Made by a program: the position numbers and the translations under genes. From NCBI GenBank assembly GCA_964017065.1, contig OZ024784.1, positions 960,098 through 1,024,097 on the forward strand: a stretch of DNA of 64,000 nucleotides, written 5' to 3'. The notes beneath the pieces are model-generated. The model saw only the letters and a program-made list of their open reading frames with translations. It was not told the DNA's origin and did not search any database. Source of the stretch: Haliclona indistincta (Eukaryota > Porifera > Demospongiae > Haplosclerida > Chalinidae). Each line of letters opens with the position of its first letter. Positions within the stretch are counted from its first letter, which is position 1. Of this stretch, positions 12,147 to 24,203 are shown in pieces.

Positions 12147-13447
12147 GCACAATAAGAGCACCTGGATTGGTGGACTTTGACATTTTGGGTCAAAACAAAA
12201 GCCACTAGGAGGACCATATCCATTATAAGTGACTCCAGTGAATATATCTGATGCTGTCTGAAGGCTGGTACTGCCTCTCCACACCATCTCCATTGTTGTG
12301 TGATTCAATCGCAATCGTTTGTCATCATAGTCAATACGACCAAAGAAAAATCCATCAAAACCCATCTAATAGTACCGATTGTGCCAAATGTGTGTGTGTG
12401 GAGAGGAAGGGAGGGAAGGAGGGAGGGAAGGAGGGAGGGAGGGAAGGAGGGAGGGAGGGAGGGAGGGAGGGAGGGAGGGAGGGAGGGAGAGGGAGAAAGA
12501 GAAATAGTAACAGCACCTGAATAGGAGGGTCAAGTGTATGACATTTAGAATCATAGCAGAACCCAGGTGGTGGTTGATACAGGTTATAGTTAATAGCAGT
12601 GAATATGTCAGTATCATTAGAGCTGCCCCTCCACACCATCTCCATAGTGGTCTGATTGAGTCTTAGAATCTTGTCGTCGTACGATATGCGACCAAGGAAG
12701 AACGCATCGAACCCCATCTTATAAACAAGTACAACTCAGTCACACAAAACAACCAAGGTCAATGATTATGCACGACAGGAATACTTTAATAGTCTTAGAA
12801 ATACTAATATGTACTCACCATTGCGAACAGTGATGCCTGGACTGCAGAATGACCAAATGGATCAATGTGCCATCCGATGCGTGGTCGAGCTTCTTCTCCA
12901 AAGTTGTCCAGTACAAACCTCAGTCCCAGACTCATCTGGTCTATGATGGCGTTGTAGTGAGTGGAGGCTTCATCGTTCATACACCATCCAGCATTGATGA
13001 ATTCAAGCTGTTTATTGTGCACCATCTCTCGTACCTAGCTAGGTGAGTGTGGTCACGTGATCTCACCCCTCCTGTCAGTCGACCCACCTGTTGTTGTCGC
13101 TCACTAGACTGCTCTCTCCACCAGCGCATGAAGAATGCTATCTCTACATAAATGAACTTTCTGTCCTTGTCTTTAGCCAGTTCATCAATGACAGAGTCCA
13201 GTATATACTGTACTCCAGCTAGCTGAATGCTGTTATTAGCTGAAGGAGGATACAAGCATGCTACTAGCTAGGATCGAGCCTAGGGCTCACCGCCATAGTA
13301 GTACTCGTCAACAGTCTTGAGCCAGCCTACGTCATCATGAGTGTGTGGCACAAGATGAACATTCAGCTTGTCACTGTTGTCAGCTGCAACACCAGGACAC
13401 CAGCAATGGACCAGCAGTAACAAACCTGCTGTCAACAGCACCGCCAT
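8780..13447 (-). CDS. MAN2B1: lysosomal alpha-mannosidase (GH38), tandem copy 2, with duplicated exon 4
   Basis: Tandem paralogue of the gene at 3846-8627, almost identical over exons and most introns. Exons: 13291-13447, 13088-13239, 12819-13034, 4B 12517-12717 or 4A 12162-12365, 11991-12062, 11824-11937, 11495-11753, 11400-11439, 11153-11339, 10985-11104, 10852-10938, 10747-10798, 10634-10701, 10426-10563, 10299-10379, 10201-10251, 10069-10136, 9701-9890, 9566-9652, 9276-9512, 9090-9233, 8937-9045, 8780-8886. With exon 4A the protein is 979 residues, with signal peptide and intact GH38 motifs. One difference near the active site is HHDAIS instead of HHDAVS. Exons 4A and 4B encode alternative versions of the same segment ([16 protein letters not shown] versus [16 protein letters not shown]); both are phase 0 at each end. 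Confidence 0.95.
12112..12144. repeat. (CA)n microsatellite
   Basis: Perfect AC dinucleotide run in the intron downstream of exon 4A of mannosidase copy 2; not present at the equivalent place in copy 1. Confidence 0.9.
12400..12490. repeat. (GGGA)n / (TCCC)n tract between duplicated exons 4A and 4B
   Basis: Purine-rich on the + strand, so it is a long polypyrimidine tract in the transcript. It fills most of the 151-nt intron separating exon 4B from exon 4A and precedes the 4A acceptor. This position could influence the choice between the two exons. Confidence 0.9.
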
Positions 13448-13613
13448 AATAACAGACCCTTGCAGCGATCTTGCAACACAGTACAGTATTACAGTACAGT
13501 TAGTACTATACTGTCTATCGCGAGTCTATCGTTACTCGTGATTATATGGATCACGTGGCTAGAGCGCCAAAACCGCATGTTTTGCATTCTGAAGTCAGAG
13601 CTTAGCAGTGCTT

Positions 13614-13742
13614 ATCAGGGTGCTGAGTGCTTATAGCTAGCTATCGATAGCTAGTTATCAGGGTGCTGAGTGCTTATAGCTAGCTATCGATAGCTAGTTA
13701 TCAGGGTGCTGAGTGCTTATAGCTAGCTATCGATAGCTAGTT
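13614..13742 (+). repeat. 43-bp minisatellite, 3 units
   Basis: Three identical 43-bp units start at 13614, 13657 and 13700. Each contains the 18-base palindrome CTAGCTATCGATAGCTAG. The array lies between the 5' end of mannosidase copy 2 (-) and the coiled-coil gene (+), in the shared upstream region 13448-14195. Confidence 0.9.
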
Positions 13743-14195
13743 ATCACTGTTGCAAGCACATGAATAGACATAGATCTATTTCAAGTTTTTTTGTGTCGAG
13801 CCATGATATCCTGACCTGACCCCATGTGACCTCTGTGACCTCATTCGTGACATCGATCATGGCGGATCTGAATACAATAAAAATAGCACGTGACTTCCGC
13901 CAGGGACTTTCTCCTGGTGTGTGTGTATTTTACTACTCCACGTAAAACTTCTCAACTATATATTACCTCGCTGCCTCGCTGTGCCGCCAAAGACAACTCG
14001 CGCTGAGCTTCTCGCCGCCTCAGGGAGGGAACCCGCGCCAACTGTCACTAGCTACCGTGAGTGCTGCAGCAGCGACTGTTCTGTGTTGAGGTGTGGTATG
14101 CGCCCGCCGTGTGCTTGTTAAAATCAAGATTTTGATCAGTTGCTATCAGTTACACACTCTTCTCTCTACTCTACCATCCTACTCGAGTCAAAACC

Positions 14196-15390
14196 ATGTC
14201 TAAATCGCCGGTACCAGCAGCAGAGGTTGACAGTAATATTGTTGCTCAGCAATCTCCTGAATTAGAGGGTCTGAGGAAAGAGAACCAGTCATTACGAACC
14301 CGTTTGTTGGGAGTGAATGAGCTAGCCAGATTACTGCAAGAGAAAACTGAGGCATATGATAATCTTCGTGACAGGACAAAGCGCCAAGAGATTGCTATCA
14401 TTCGTCTTGAGAACCGATGCTCAAATTATGACAAGAAACTGCGTCAAGCGTTAGCTGCTGGCGACAATGGAACTACTGGGGGCAGTGGTCCAGCACTTAA
14501 AAGCAACCAATCGCCTTTCATCCCGGGTCCTTCCCGGCAAATAATGGAGGGCTTAATGAAGGAAAACTCTGGGCTAAAGAAGGCAATAAACAATGTGATC
14601 AAGAAGAGTGAATCTGGTTATCTTGAAGCAGTGGTGAGCATGCATGTGTGTGCGTGTTCATAGTGTTAAGTTTCTCTGAGGCAGCTGCTTGTTGAGTCTT
14701 CCATATGGAAATGACTTCATTAGTTCAAGTCCCTTTGAGTCCAGACACTAGATAAATAACTTCCTTGCCTATCTTGTGGGGGGCATTGATATTTGCTGCA
14801 TGTATAGGCTGGGGGGTCCCCTTATTGAGATCATGTGTGTGTGCATGGGTCGAAGGGGTTATGGTGGAAACTGACATCATCCATCAATCAAGTCTCATCA
14901 TCCATCATTAGAGAGACAGGAGTTCAGATAGGGGCATGGAGATGCTGAAGCATCCATTGTTGATTGTTTTTGTGTTTGTTCCAGAAAATAACTCAACTGG
15001 AGGAAGAGATCGATCTGAAAGCCCAGGAGGTCGAATTCATGAAGGGTCAGATAGAAACACTGACAGCTCACTCAGGGGAAGAGTCGTGGGTGACTAACCC
15101 TGGAGCTCTGCAGAGACAACTGATCAAGCAGCAGCAATCCATGAAGGTGAAGAGGGATGGTCCCAGGGTCATGGTTTAGGATATAAGGGCATTACTAATA
15201 GATGAAGACTGCCTGGTAGCAGCAGGTGCTCCCTGTGGTAGTAGTACTATTAATGATGCTACTCCTTTCCCACACACTGCATGCCATCATCTAGTTATGT
15301 AGTGACCACTGTGATGGCTGCCCTTTGATGTGTCTGAAGGCGGTTCCTGTGTCTAGTTTCAGTTTCAGACTAGTAATGAGTTACTACTCT

Positions 15391-15438
<48 letters not shown>

Positions 15439-16466
15439 AGGCTAAGGATAGGTTCTGTACCTTGCTTAGTGACCAGGTACAACAGTTACAGAAACAACTG
15501 GAATCCAAAGGAACTGACGGCACTGATTCTGGGTTTGCCTCCCAGGTAACCACTGAACTTTCCCTGACATCCATTCAACTATTCATATTGACCACCTACA
15601 CATTCTGCCTTCCCTGAGATTGTTTTTCCTAAAATAATCTCAAGTCAGCTATCAGCAGCTCAGGTATCATTGCCCATAAAGAGCTCGTGAATGTGATTAA
15701 AGATTCCCACATTCCTTGTTCTACAGCAGCAGCTGTACTTGCCCTTGTGAGGGGAAAGTCCTTCTCTCTTGTAGCATATTAACAGTTGTGTCAACATTGT
15801 CTCCTATGAAACAGATTAGCTATTCCTTATATGGAATACTCACCCTAGTGCGTTCTTCACAACAGTATTATGCTAGTAGCTGTCACCATACATGGTTGAC
15901 CAGGTGATTTTATAGGTCCATAGAAATCCTTAATTGTTAGACAATTCATCTGAAACACACATTTCACATTCCTGTACTTTCTGCATGAAATTACTAAAAA
16001 TGAGCATTTTTACAGAGTTGTGAAAGTGTGTAGTTGGTGGTGGTGAGTGAGTGGTATGTGACTTGTGTGATTCCCCATGGGCCATTGTTGGTGGCTGGAT
16101 GCCAATCAGGATGAATGTAGTTAGTATGTTGTTGGTAGGAACTGGGACTACACCTTGTGTGCACAGTGAATGTGTGTATCATATTGGACCTGTGTCAACA
16201 GTTGTACTTGAATAAACACACCTCTCAGATACCTTCAACACACTTTCATAACACACTCACTGATAGTCAACACAAACTCTCATTACATTCTGATAAACAC
16301 ATGCACTTTACCCTCTCTTTCCTCTTTCCTTCTCTTCCTCCCTCTCATTAGGAGGGTGTTTCTCAGAAACTGGACAGTCTACAGCGCCAATTGGAACAAG
16401 AGCAGAAAGAGAAAAACGAACAAACTGACAATTTGAACAGCAAAATATCAAGTCTAGAAAGAGAAA

Positions 16467-16563
<97 letters not shown>

Positions 16564-16889
16564 TATATCATCTTATTTGTGTGTTACAGATCAACTAAAG
16601 TCTCGAGTTGATGATCTTAACTCATACAATGACACACTATTGGAAGAGAAAGGTCAACTCAATGCCAAAATCTCTGAGTTAAAGAAGCATGAGAGCAGTC
16701 TAGCCTCCATGGAGCAATCCATCCAGGCTGCACAGATGCGCCATAGCGCTGATCTCGATGCTAAACAGAAGGAGATCAGAGGGCTGCAAGCAGATGTTGA
16801 CAAGGCTAATCTGCAGATTGCAACATTCAACAGCATGCACCCTAGACAGACTCCTAGCAATGACAAGTATATCAGAGATCTAATGCAAC

Positions 16890-16956
<67 letters not shown>

Positions 16957-18397
16957 CCCTGGTGGTTCAACTGGTAGAGTCCTGGGTTTATGACCCAGAG
17001 GACACTGGTTCGAATCCCAGGGCAGGAGGAAAAAAGAACAACAAAAAAAACATCACAAGTACTCCAGCCCACCCATCTGTGAAACGGGTACCTGGTCTTG
17101 TACTGGGGGAGCAAAGCACACCGACTGTGTCTCATTGTACCACTAATGGTAGTGGTGGGACTACAGGGTGCCCACACCGGCAGTGGGAGGCATGGTTGGT
17201 ACCTCCTGCAAGTTCCTTGCCCGGGCTCCAGGAGTGCTCATAGCACCGGCACATCGTACCTGCTTAGTGCACAGGTGCCCTGGCTTGCCCAGGAACGCGT
17301 GACCTGTAATAGGCAGCGAGAGGCTTTGCTTTTGCTTTTTTGTGTGTGTGTGTCTATTATTTTTGTCTTTTTGTCTTATTAGCTGAAGAACGTAAGTGAT
17401 GAGAGAGATGGCTGGCAGACTCGAGCCGATAGGTTCAGTCGTCAAGTAATGGAACTGAAGCAGCGTCAACAGCAAGTATACTACAGCCACCAGGTAGGTA
17501 GGGAAGGCTCTTGATTGAGTACGTGCATGAGTGTGTGTGTGTGTGAGTGAATATGTGTCCGTGCGTGCATGTGTGTAATTACTCACTCACTTCATCTCTT
17601 CATTCTCTCTCAGCATCCCATCCAGACAATCCCATTATCTACTGGTGGTGTCCACTCTCAGATACTGACCAACCAGCACATGCATGGCGGCATTGCTGTA
17701 CGAGACAGTCCCAGGGAAATTAGGGTAAGCTAGCAATAGTAGTGTCACAGCAACCATTAGTGACTATCTTCTCTCACAGCCTCATCCACTAACAGAGCCC
17801 CATCCATCTCGATCTGTCAACTGTGGTCCCAATATAACTGAGACCACCATTCGTACTCCACTGCTTGTACGGGACACAGGCCCTGACCCCGATGTCATAC
17901 CTGTCACCACATCAGCTCATCATGTCCCTCCTGGGTCACTCAGTCTCAACACTCAGGCGTCTAGTTCTCGCTCATACTCCACTAATGCTGGACCATCCAC
18001 CATTTCCTCACCGAACCGTATAGCTTCCACTCCACACAGCAGCTCAGCCCAGACCCCAGGCTACGCTCCAACTCCTGGCTATGCTCAAACTCCTGGCTAT
18101 GCTCGTCCTCCAATGCATCCGAGTCGCATGAACAGTTCTGAATCAGGCTACTATGGCAGCGGGTTATCTCACTCATCCATGGGTAGTTCCCTCGGCTCTT
18201 CGTACCCCAGCTCTTCTGGTCCACCATCGGGCTACCCCAGTTCTTCCTTGCCTCATAACTACCCTCACAGCAACTTACAGCAGCACTATGACAGTGGTCT
18301 ACAGGGCCAGCCCTTACCACGGGGCCAGCAACCTCCTCAGGGACCAGGACGATATTACGATTCACATTACCCAAACAGACGTCCCGGGAACCAGTGA
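14196..18397 (+). CDS. coiled-coil protein with Pro/Ser/Tyr-rich tail, family not recognised
   Basis: Eight exons (14196-14633, 14985-15146, 15441-15545, 16352-16469, 16590-16891, 17383-17493, 17614-17724, 17780-18397) give 654 residues. About the first 440 residues are heptad-type Leu/Glu/Lys/Gln coiled coil (for example ELARLLQEKTEAYDNL, RQLEQEQKEKNEQTDNL). The last ~200 residues are disordered, rich in Pro, Ser, Gly, Tyr and Gln, with three TPGYA repeats. The layout recalls scaffold proteins such as the TNIP/ABIN group, but I see no decisive ubiquitin-binding motif and leave it unassigned. Donors at 16470 and 16892 are the first bases of long TG arrays. The start ATG follows several upstream stops. 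Confidence 0.85.
15393..15436 (+). repeat. (CT)n tract forming the polypyrimidine tract of an acceptor
   Basis: The CT run ends immediately before the CTCAG acceptor of exon 3 of the coiled-coil gene at 15440. Confidence 0.9.
16470..16562 (+). repeat. (TG)n microsatellite beginning at a splice donor
   Basis: The array starts at the exon 4 donor (ATAG/GTGTG) of the coiled-coil gene and fills nearly the whole 120-nt intron. Confidence 0.95.
16892..16952 (+). repeat. (TG)n microsatellite beginning at a splice donor
   Basis: The array starts at the exon 5 donor (CAG/GTGTG) of the coiled-coil gene and runs into the SINE head at 16953. Confidence 0.95.
16953..17340 (+). mobile_element. tRNA-derived SINE
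   Basis: The first ~75 bases look like a tRNA gene: A-box-like TGGTTCAACTGG at 16963, an anticodon-arm-like stem CTGGG...CCCAG around 16983-16999, and a perfect B box GGTTCGAATCC at 17007. The T-arm pairing is broken, so it is not a functional tRNA. An unrelated body of about 300 bases follows, ending in a T-rich tail. It lies in an intron of the coiled-coil gene, between TG microsatellites. Confidence 0.8.
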
Positions 18398-18617
18398 TAA
18401 ACCATAGTAAAAACTTTTCTGTAGTTGATAAAAATAATGAATGTATGCACTCGAATCACACGCACCATGACTGTATGTATTGGGTCTTGATAGTCTCATG
18501 TAATTTTTTGTTGTTATTTTAAAAAATATTATGCCTAAAATTTTCTTCATTGTAATAATTTTGATGTGAAGCAATCAAAATCCTGTAATCACACCCAGCG
18601 TCCACGTGCAGCCAGCC

Positions 18618-19255
18618 ATGAGTAAGCGACGCAGTAACCAGCTGCCGACGAACTTGCCTCAGCTCCAGAATCTTATCAAGCGAGATCCTGACTCGTATAA
18701 AGAGGAGGTAACCATCTAGTCACCATACAGCTGCTGATTCATCGTCCTCTCTGTCAGTTCTTACTACAGCACCATCACTTCAAGGCACTGCTACAACTCG
18801 TCCTCTTCAATCCGTCACAAGTGACCAAGAACTTCCAGGAACTCGTTATGTTTCTTAGTCAGGTAGATTCAGCTGACAGCTAGCTAGCTCGCTTTCCTCC
18901 CCTCAAAGGTCTGCAGCTGTTATCCTGATGAAATGAACCAGTTCCCTGAGGAGCTACGATCCTTGTTGCAGCAACACAGCTCAGTACTGCATCCTGACCT
19001 ACGATTGGTGAGCAGGTGACCAGGTTTATCTACAGTCTTTATCCTCCATAAGACACTGTGTAGAGCACTAATACTGATCAGGAACAAAGGAGTCATTCCG
19101 CCTGATAGGTACAGGGCATATGTAGACTAATTCACTATTCTACCATTAATTCTCTAGTTTGTTAGAACTGTTCTTCAAGCTACTTCAGTGCCCAGACAAG
19201 CTATTAAGAATGGTGCTGCGTAGACTCTTGAATTGACTCATATCATCTCTCTCTC

Positions 19256-19327
<72 letters not shown>

Positions 19328-19373
19328 TCCCTCTCCCTCTCCCTCTCCCTCTGTCTCTGTCTCTCTCTGTCTC

Positions 19374-19416
<43 letters not shown>

Positions 19417-22400
19417 GATAGACATTATACAATCACATTGTTTCTGATATTAAACGCATCAATGCCAAGCGGAAAAACAATCAGGTCAATTTGGTAAGCC
19501 TCTCCTTCCTTCTATCCCTCTCATCTCTTATGTTCTGTTTAGAGGCTACAGAATTTCATGTATCAAATGTTGAAAGATACCAGTCGTAAAGCAGTCAAAA
19601 TGTCACTTGTAAGTGAGCTAAATATTGCCTTTCCCATCTCTCTCTCTCCTAGGATGTACTGATAGAGCTCTACCATAGGAACATTTGGTGAGCACAGTAG
19701 CTCACGACATCCCATCATGCTTACTGTCTTCCTCAGGAATGATGCCAAGACAGCCAATGTGATATCAACTGCATGTTTCTCCAGCTTTGCTAAGGTTGGT
19801 TGGTTAGCTATGCCTATCTGTTAGCTGTTTCCTGGTTAAACTGACTGTCAACTAAGTTATGCCTGTCTACTTCCTGTGTACTGAGCTATTTGTCTATCTG
19901 TCTTGTTCTTGCTTAGCTACTGTCTGTAGATTGTGTTGAGCTGGTTGTCTGTCTATTTGCTGATCCTTGCTAGTCTGTTTGCGTCTGTTTGCTGAGACCT
20001 GTCTTATTGTTGGTCACTGTTGTCTATCTTGTTCCCCAGGTGTTAGTTACTGCTGTTCGTTTCTTCCTGACAGACACAGAGGACGGCCATGATGGGGATA
20101 GCAGTAGTGACAGTGAGGTGGGTGTGGCTTGCTATTATGCTAACTTGCAGTGCTAGTTAGGAAGAGGAGGAGTCTATCAGGAGGCTAGTGATCGCCAAGC
20201 AAGCTAACAAGAGGGGACGAAAGAGAGAGAAGAGAATGGAAAAGGCTGTAGCTGCTCTTAAGGTATTTGTGCATGTCAAAATGGTTTCAAATGTGTGAGT
20301 TCTGTTTCAGAAACATCGTAATAAACAACGTGTCAAGTCTTCTGGCAACTTCTCTGCACTCTACCTGATCAATGATCCACAAGGTATAACCATCTTGCTT
20401 CCATTGCTAGCTCCTGCCTTATCTTAGACTTTGCTGAGCGGTTGTTCCATCGTCTGGAGCAGTCTAGAGAGCGTTATGAAGTGAAGATGTTACTACTCGC
20501 ACTGGTGTCTCGCCTGATCGGTGTTCATCAACTCATTCTGTTCAACTACTATCCTTACTTACAGCGATACTTACAACCACATCAAAAGGGTATTAATAAA
20601 ACCATTATTATAACTTAGCTCTTACTACTCGCTCACAGATGTGACAAAGATTCTGACATTCTTAGCTCAAGCCTCCCATGAGATGGTCCCTCCTGAGGTA
20701 GCCATGATAATGTTCGGAATTGTCAGATACCTTTTTTTGTCTACCCAGATATTGGAGCCTGCCTTGCGCTGTGTGGTTAACAATTTTGTGTCAGAGAGGA
20801 ACTCTACTGAAGCAATGGCTGTTGGGTGAGGATATAAAATCAGCATGAGTCGCATGAAGTAGAATTAGTCTCTTTGCAATGCATTATGCCCTGTCAAAAA
20901 TACATGAGTTGTGCAGCAAGTCATTCACTGCGTTGCAAAATTTATCGGCACATGCGCTGTGACGTGTTAGGATGTACTTGTACTTAATATATATCAATGT
21001 ACTTTGAATACTTAATGTATTTACTAGTACTTGAAATTTATTAGATGTAACAATACAGACAATAAGTAACAGTATGTATATATTAGCCATTTAAAAAAAT
21101 AGTTTTGGACTTTGACAGGTGAATGACATGCATAAACATGAATTCATTCCTCCAACAAGCTTACAGTTAAAACTGTACTTGTACTTGTATTCAAGTCCTA
21201 AGGTAAAATTTGCTATGTACTTAAATACTTTCAAAAGTACTTCGCCCCAACCCTGGTTATGGGTTAGTCCTTAACACCGATTATCCTCGTTTTACACATC
21301 ACCCTCTTTCACACAGTCTGAACACTGTTCGAGAGCTATGCAGTCGATGTCCTCTGGTCATGTCGCAGGAGCTACTTCAAGACCTCACTGCCTACAAGAG
21401 CTACCGAGACAAGAGTGTTGCAATGGCGGCACGATCTCTTGTGCAACTGTTCCGGACTATCAACCCCACCCTCCTCTCTAGGAAGGACAAGGTCAGCTTG
21501 ACGTGACCCGTTTGACTGGTTTAGATAACTGGTTTGGTTGGTAGGGGCGTCCAACAGCAGCTGCCACAGCCACAGTTAGAGAGTATGGTCAGTCATCAGC
21601 TCTAGACCACATACCAGGAACCGAGGTCAGTGCATGTTTGGATACTCTAGTATACTGATGCTGTGTGGGTGTAGCTTGTTGATTTGCCTTCTGATGAACC
21701 TGATGATGATGAAGAGGATAATGAAGAGGGTGTGGTTGAAGAACAGGAAGGCAGTAGTGAAGAAGATGGCAGTGGAGAAGAGATTGAGGAAGAAGATGCT
21801 GAGGAAGACAGCAATGTTGAGGAGATTGAAGACATTGATGTCGATGAAGAGGAGGGTAGCTATGCTGAGGAGGAATCATTTTGTATAGATCGAGAAAGAC
21901 ACCCGATTTCCACTAACCAGCAATGCACAGCAACAGCTAAACCACCATCAACAGTGACTAGAATCAAGGTTAACATAACAAGAAAGTTTATTTTAAATTG
22001 TGTCATGTTGCAACAGAAGCCACCAACTGCTGATCGCAGGAAGGAGGAGCTAGACCAGATGAGCTCTCGTGAGGTGGTTGAAGAGAGCAGGCGAGTCAGG
22101 AAGGAACGAGCAGCTGTGATAGGGCAGACCAGGGTATGTGCGTCTCCAAGGTGGCATGGTACATGTTTAAGATCAAGAAGAAACTGTTTGCGCTATTCTC
22201 GGCCTCTCTGCAGTTTCTGACACAGAAGGAGTTTCAACAGATCAAGCTAGAGCAGCTAATGGCTACTAGCTCACCAGCTGTGGGCAAGAAGAGGACAGCT
22301 GAGGAGTTGATGGCGGCAGAGGACGACCAACAGTTAGTAGCTACGGTGACATAAATTGAGTGTTTCGTTATAGGAACAGGGAGCTGTTGTCACCAAGTGC

Positions 22401-22766
22401 TATCGAGAGCTTAGCTAAGAGAAAGAGGATGGATAGGGAGGCTCGCCTTGCCAGCGTTCAGGTATTCCATCTATCTGTCTGTCATTGGTATCTGCTCTTG
22501 TTGGTCAGGCTGGGCGTGAGGATAGGAAACAGTATGGATTCAAGAAGCGCAAAATGTCCATGTTTAGCAGCAGTACTAATAAAGAGAAGGATAGGAACAA
22601 GAACTTCTTGATGGTCAGGCAGAAGAGAGGTGTGCGTGGAAAGAAGAAACGGTCATTCAGAGATAAACAGGTAAGAATACATTGCCTGATGCTGTGACTA
22701 CTCGTGTTTGCTCCCTTACAGCTTTCACTGAAAAAATCTCTACTGAAGAAGAATAGAAGAAAATGA
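18618..22766 (+). CDS. SDAD1: SDA1 homologue, 60S ribosome biogenesis
   Basis: SDAD1/Sda1 is a nucleolar factor needed for 60S subunit maturation and export. Twenty-three exons join in frame to 755 residues (human 687): 18618-18707, 18758-18862, 18909-19007, 19053-19108, 19158-19212, 19422-19493, 19543-19608, 19653-19687, 19737-19794, 20040-20117, 20161-20262, 20311-20383, 20428-20589, 20639-20697, 20749-20825, 21317-21491, 21545-21625, 21675-21968, 22017-22133, 22214-22332, 22374-22461, 22509-22670, 22722-22766. The N-terminus [16 protein letters not shown], the block [12 protein letters not shown], the acidic Asp/Glu stretch in exon 18 and the basic C-terminus ([14 protein letters not shown]) follow the human protein in order. 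The acidic stretch is longer than in human. The acceptor of exon 6 follows a ~150-bp CT array. Confidence 0.97.
19252..19410 (+). repeat. (CT)n microsatellite in SDAD1 intron 5
   Basis: About 150 bp of CT/CCCT repeats immediately upstream of the exon 6 acceptor at 19421, acting as an extended polypyrimidine tract. Confidence 0.95.
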
Positions 22767-22866
22767 ATGAATTTTAATAACAATGTTTATAATTGTATTC
22801 ATGGAGTAGCTGTTACGTCATTGTGCTGTACCGGCCAGTACATAGTTGTTTACTCTATTGCTGGCT

Positions 22867-24077
22867 ATGGGTGAGTGCGTGCTCCAGTTACCCGCACGTT
22901 GTTAGTAACGCTCTATTGCTCTCTGCAGCTGACGAAGAAGCTGCCCCTGATCTGACGATCGAAAATGTGCTCTTTCAGCTCACGAAACACGGATTCCCTG
23001 CTACCAAGTGGGGCGAGCTAGCCACTCACTTGCACCAGGAAACCAACGACCCATCACCACAGCTGGCTGACGTGATCGAGCGCTGGCTAGCTTCCAACGA
23101 CGAAACCAAGTCGTGGCGAGGGCTAGTGGACGCTGTGGTGAGGTGCAAAGAAATGAATGTAGCCAAGCCCTTGGCTCATGAGGTCAAGGTGCCCTTCCCT
23201 GGTGAGAGAAGACAGGATATGTGCAGTGGTGGTACGTACACTATGGGTGCTTATCCTCAGGGGCTCACCGTCAGTGGACGCCATCCAAGCCCTCCTCTCA
23301 ATCCACTAGTTCTGATCATGATGATAGCATGTCTGCAGCACAGCTTCGTGAATCACACAGTGCAGGTGAAGACAGCTGTCCATCCATTCACTCATTGTCA
23401 TCATGCCCACTAGGTAATAATAGCCAACAGCAAGAGCAGTCCACTAGTAGTGTTCCTCCTTCAGCAGGTAAGCTAGTGCATGCTGTTAGCCTCTGACCTA
23501 GCTAGGTTCAACAGGTGGTGGTAGCAGCAGCAGCAGTAGTAGTAGTAGATCATCCGTGATCGGGAGAAGGTCGTCACCATCTTGTCTATGCAACGAAACG
23601 AGTGAGTAGTTAGTGTCAGCTCATTCTCATGGCGTTCTCTCAATCCAACAGTGATCACCTCCTTGCTGGGTTTGGCTAGTGCATCAGCTTACTACGTTAT
23701 TGGTTAGTCAGCACTTAGTACATGACATGTCATTATGTAGTCGACTTGGAGAGGATATCAATCATTATCTTGTCACTGCAGGTGATCAAAAGCGATCTTC
23801 TGCCATCGGGCATGTCTTGATTGGTGTCTTTGGTTATTCTGTGCTGTCTGCCATGTCCCATAAGCTAGGTATGACTAACACATACCTATCATCTATGTGT
23901 TGTGTGTTTCTCCACATAGAATCAAAGTCTGTTGATGTTGCTGGAGTGAAGGTGAGCTAGTGCACGTGATTGAGTGTGATCATTGGTTGTGATTATCTGC
24001 TGCAGGTACCTCGTCAACTTGTTGCTGCTGTTGGTGGTATTGGTCTGGGCTGCCTCCACGTTTATCTTCGTAGTTGA
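22867..24077 (+). CDS. death-domain protein with hydrophobic C-terminal segments
   Basis: Exons 22867-22870 (start codon plus one base), 22929-23201, 23261-23467, 23515-23601, 23652-23702, 23782-23868, 23920-23951 and 24006-24077 give 270 residues. The first ~90 residues form a death-domain-like helical bundle (WGELATHLH, IERWLASND, SWRGLVDAV), an adaptor fold of apoptotic and immune signalling. A Ser/Gly/Gln-rich linker follows, then three hydrophobic stretches (LLGLASASAYYVI, IGVFGYSVLSAM, LVAAVGGIGLGCLHV) that could be membrane segments, with the C-terminus close behind the last. No signal peptide is seen. The 4-nt coding exon 1 is supported by the identical arrangement in the next gene. 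Confidence 0.75.
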
Positions 24078-24203
24078 ACATTGTATTATTGTATGTGCAG
24101 TGTATAGTATAGTAACTGTTGAGCTAGCTTATAAAATTTGAGCCTCGATTTGAGCTGAAATCCGACAAAAATTTACGTGTATAACTTGTTTACAGCTATA
24201 ACG

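Noticed and set aside
12355..12617. Pro/Ser-rich peptide over the GGGA tract
   Set aside because: Translation of a simple repeat in an intron; only the exon 4B part is real coding sequence.
16953..17030. A functional tRNA gene
   Set aside because: Boxes are present but the T-arm and acceptor do not pair properly, and a SINE body follows.
19233..19432. Arg/Glu and Leu/Ser repeat proteins
   Set aside because: Translations of the CT microsatellite in an SDAD1 intron.
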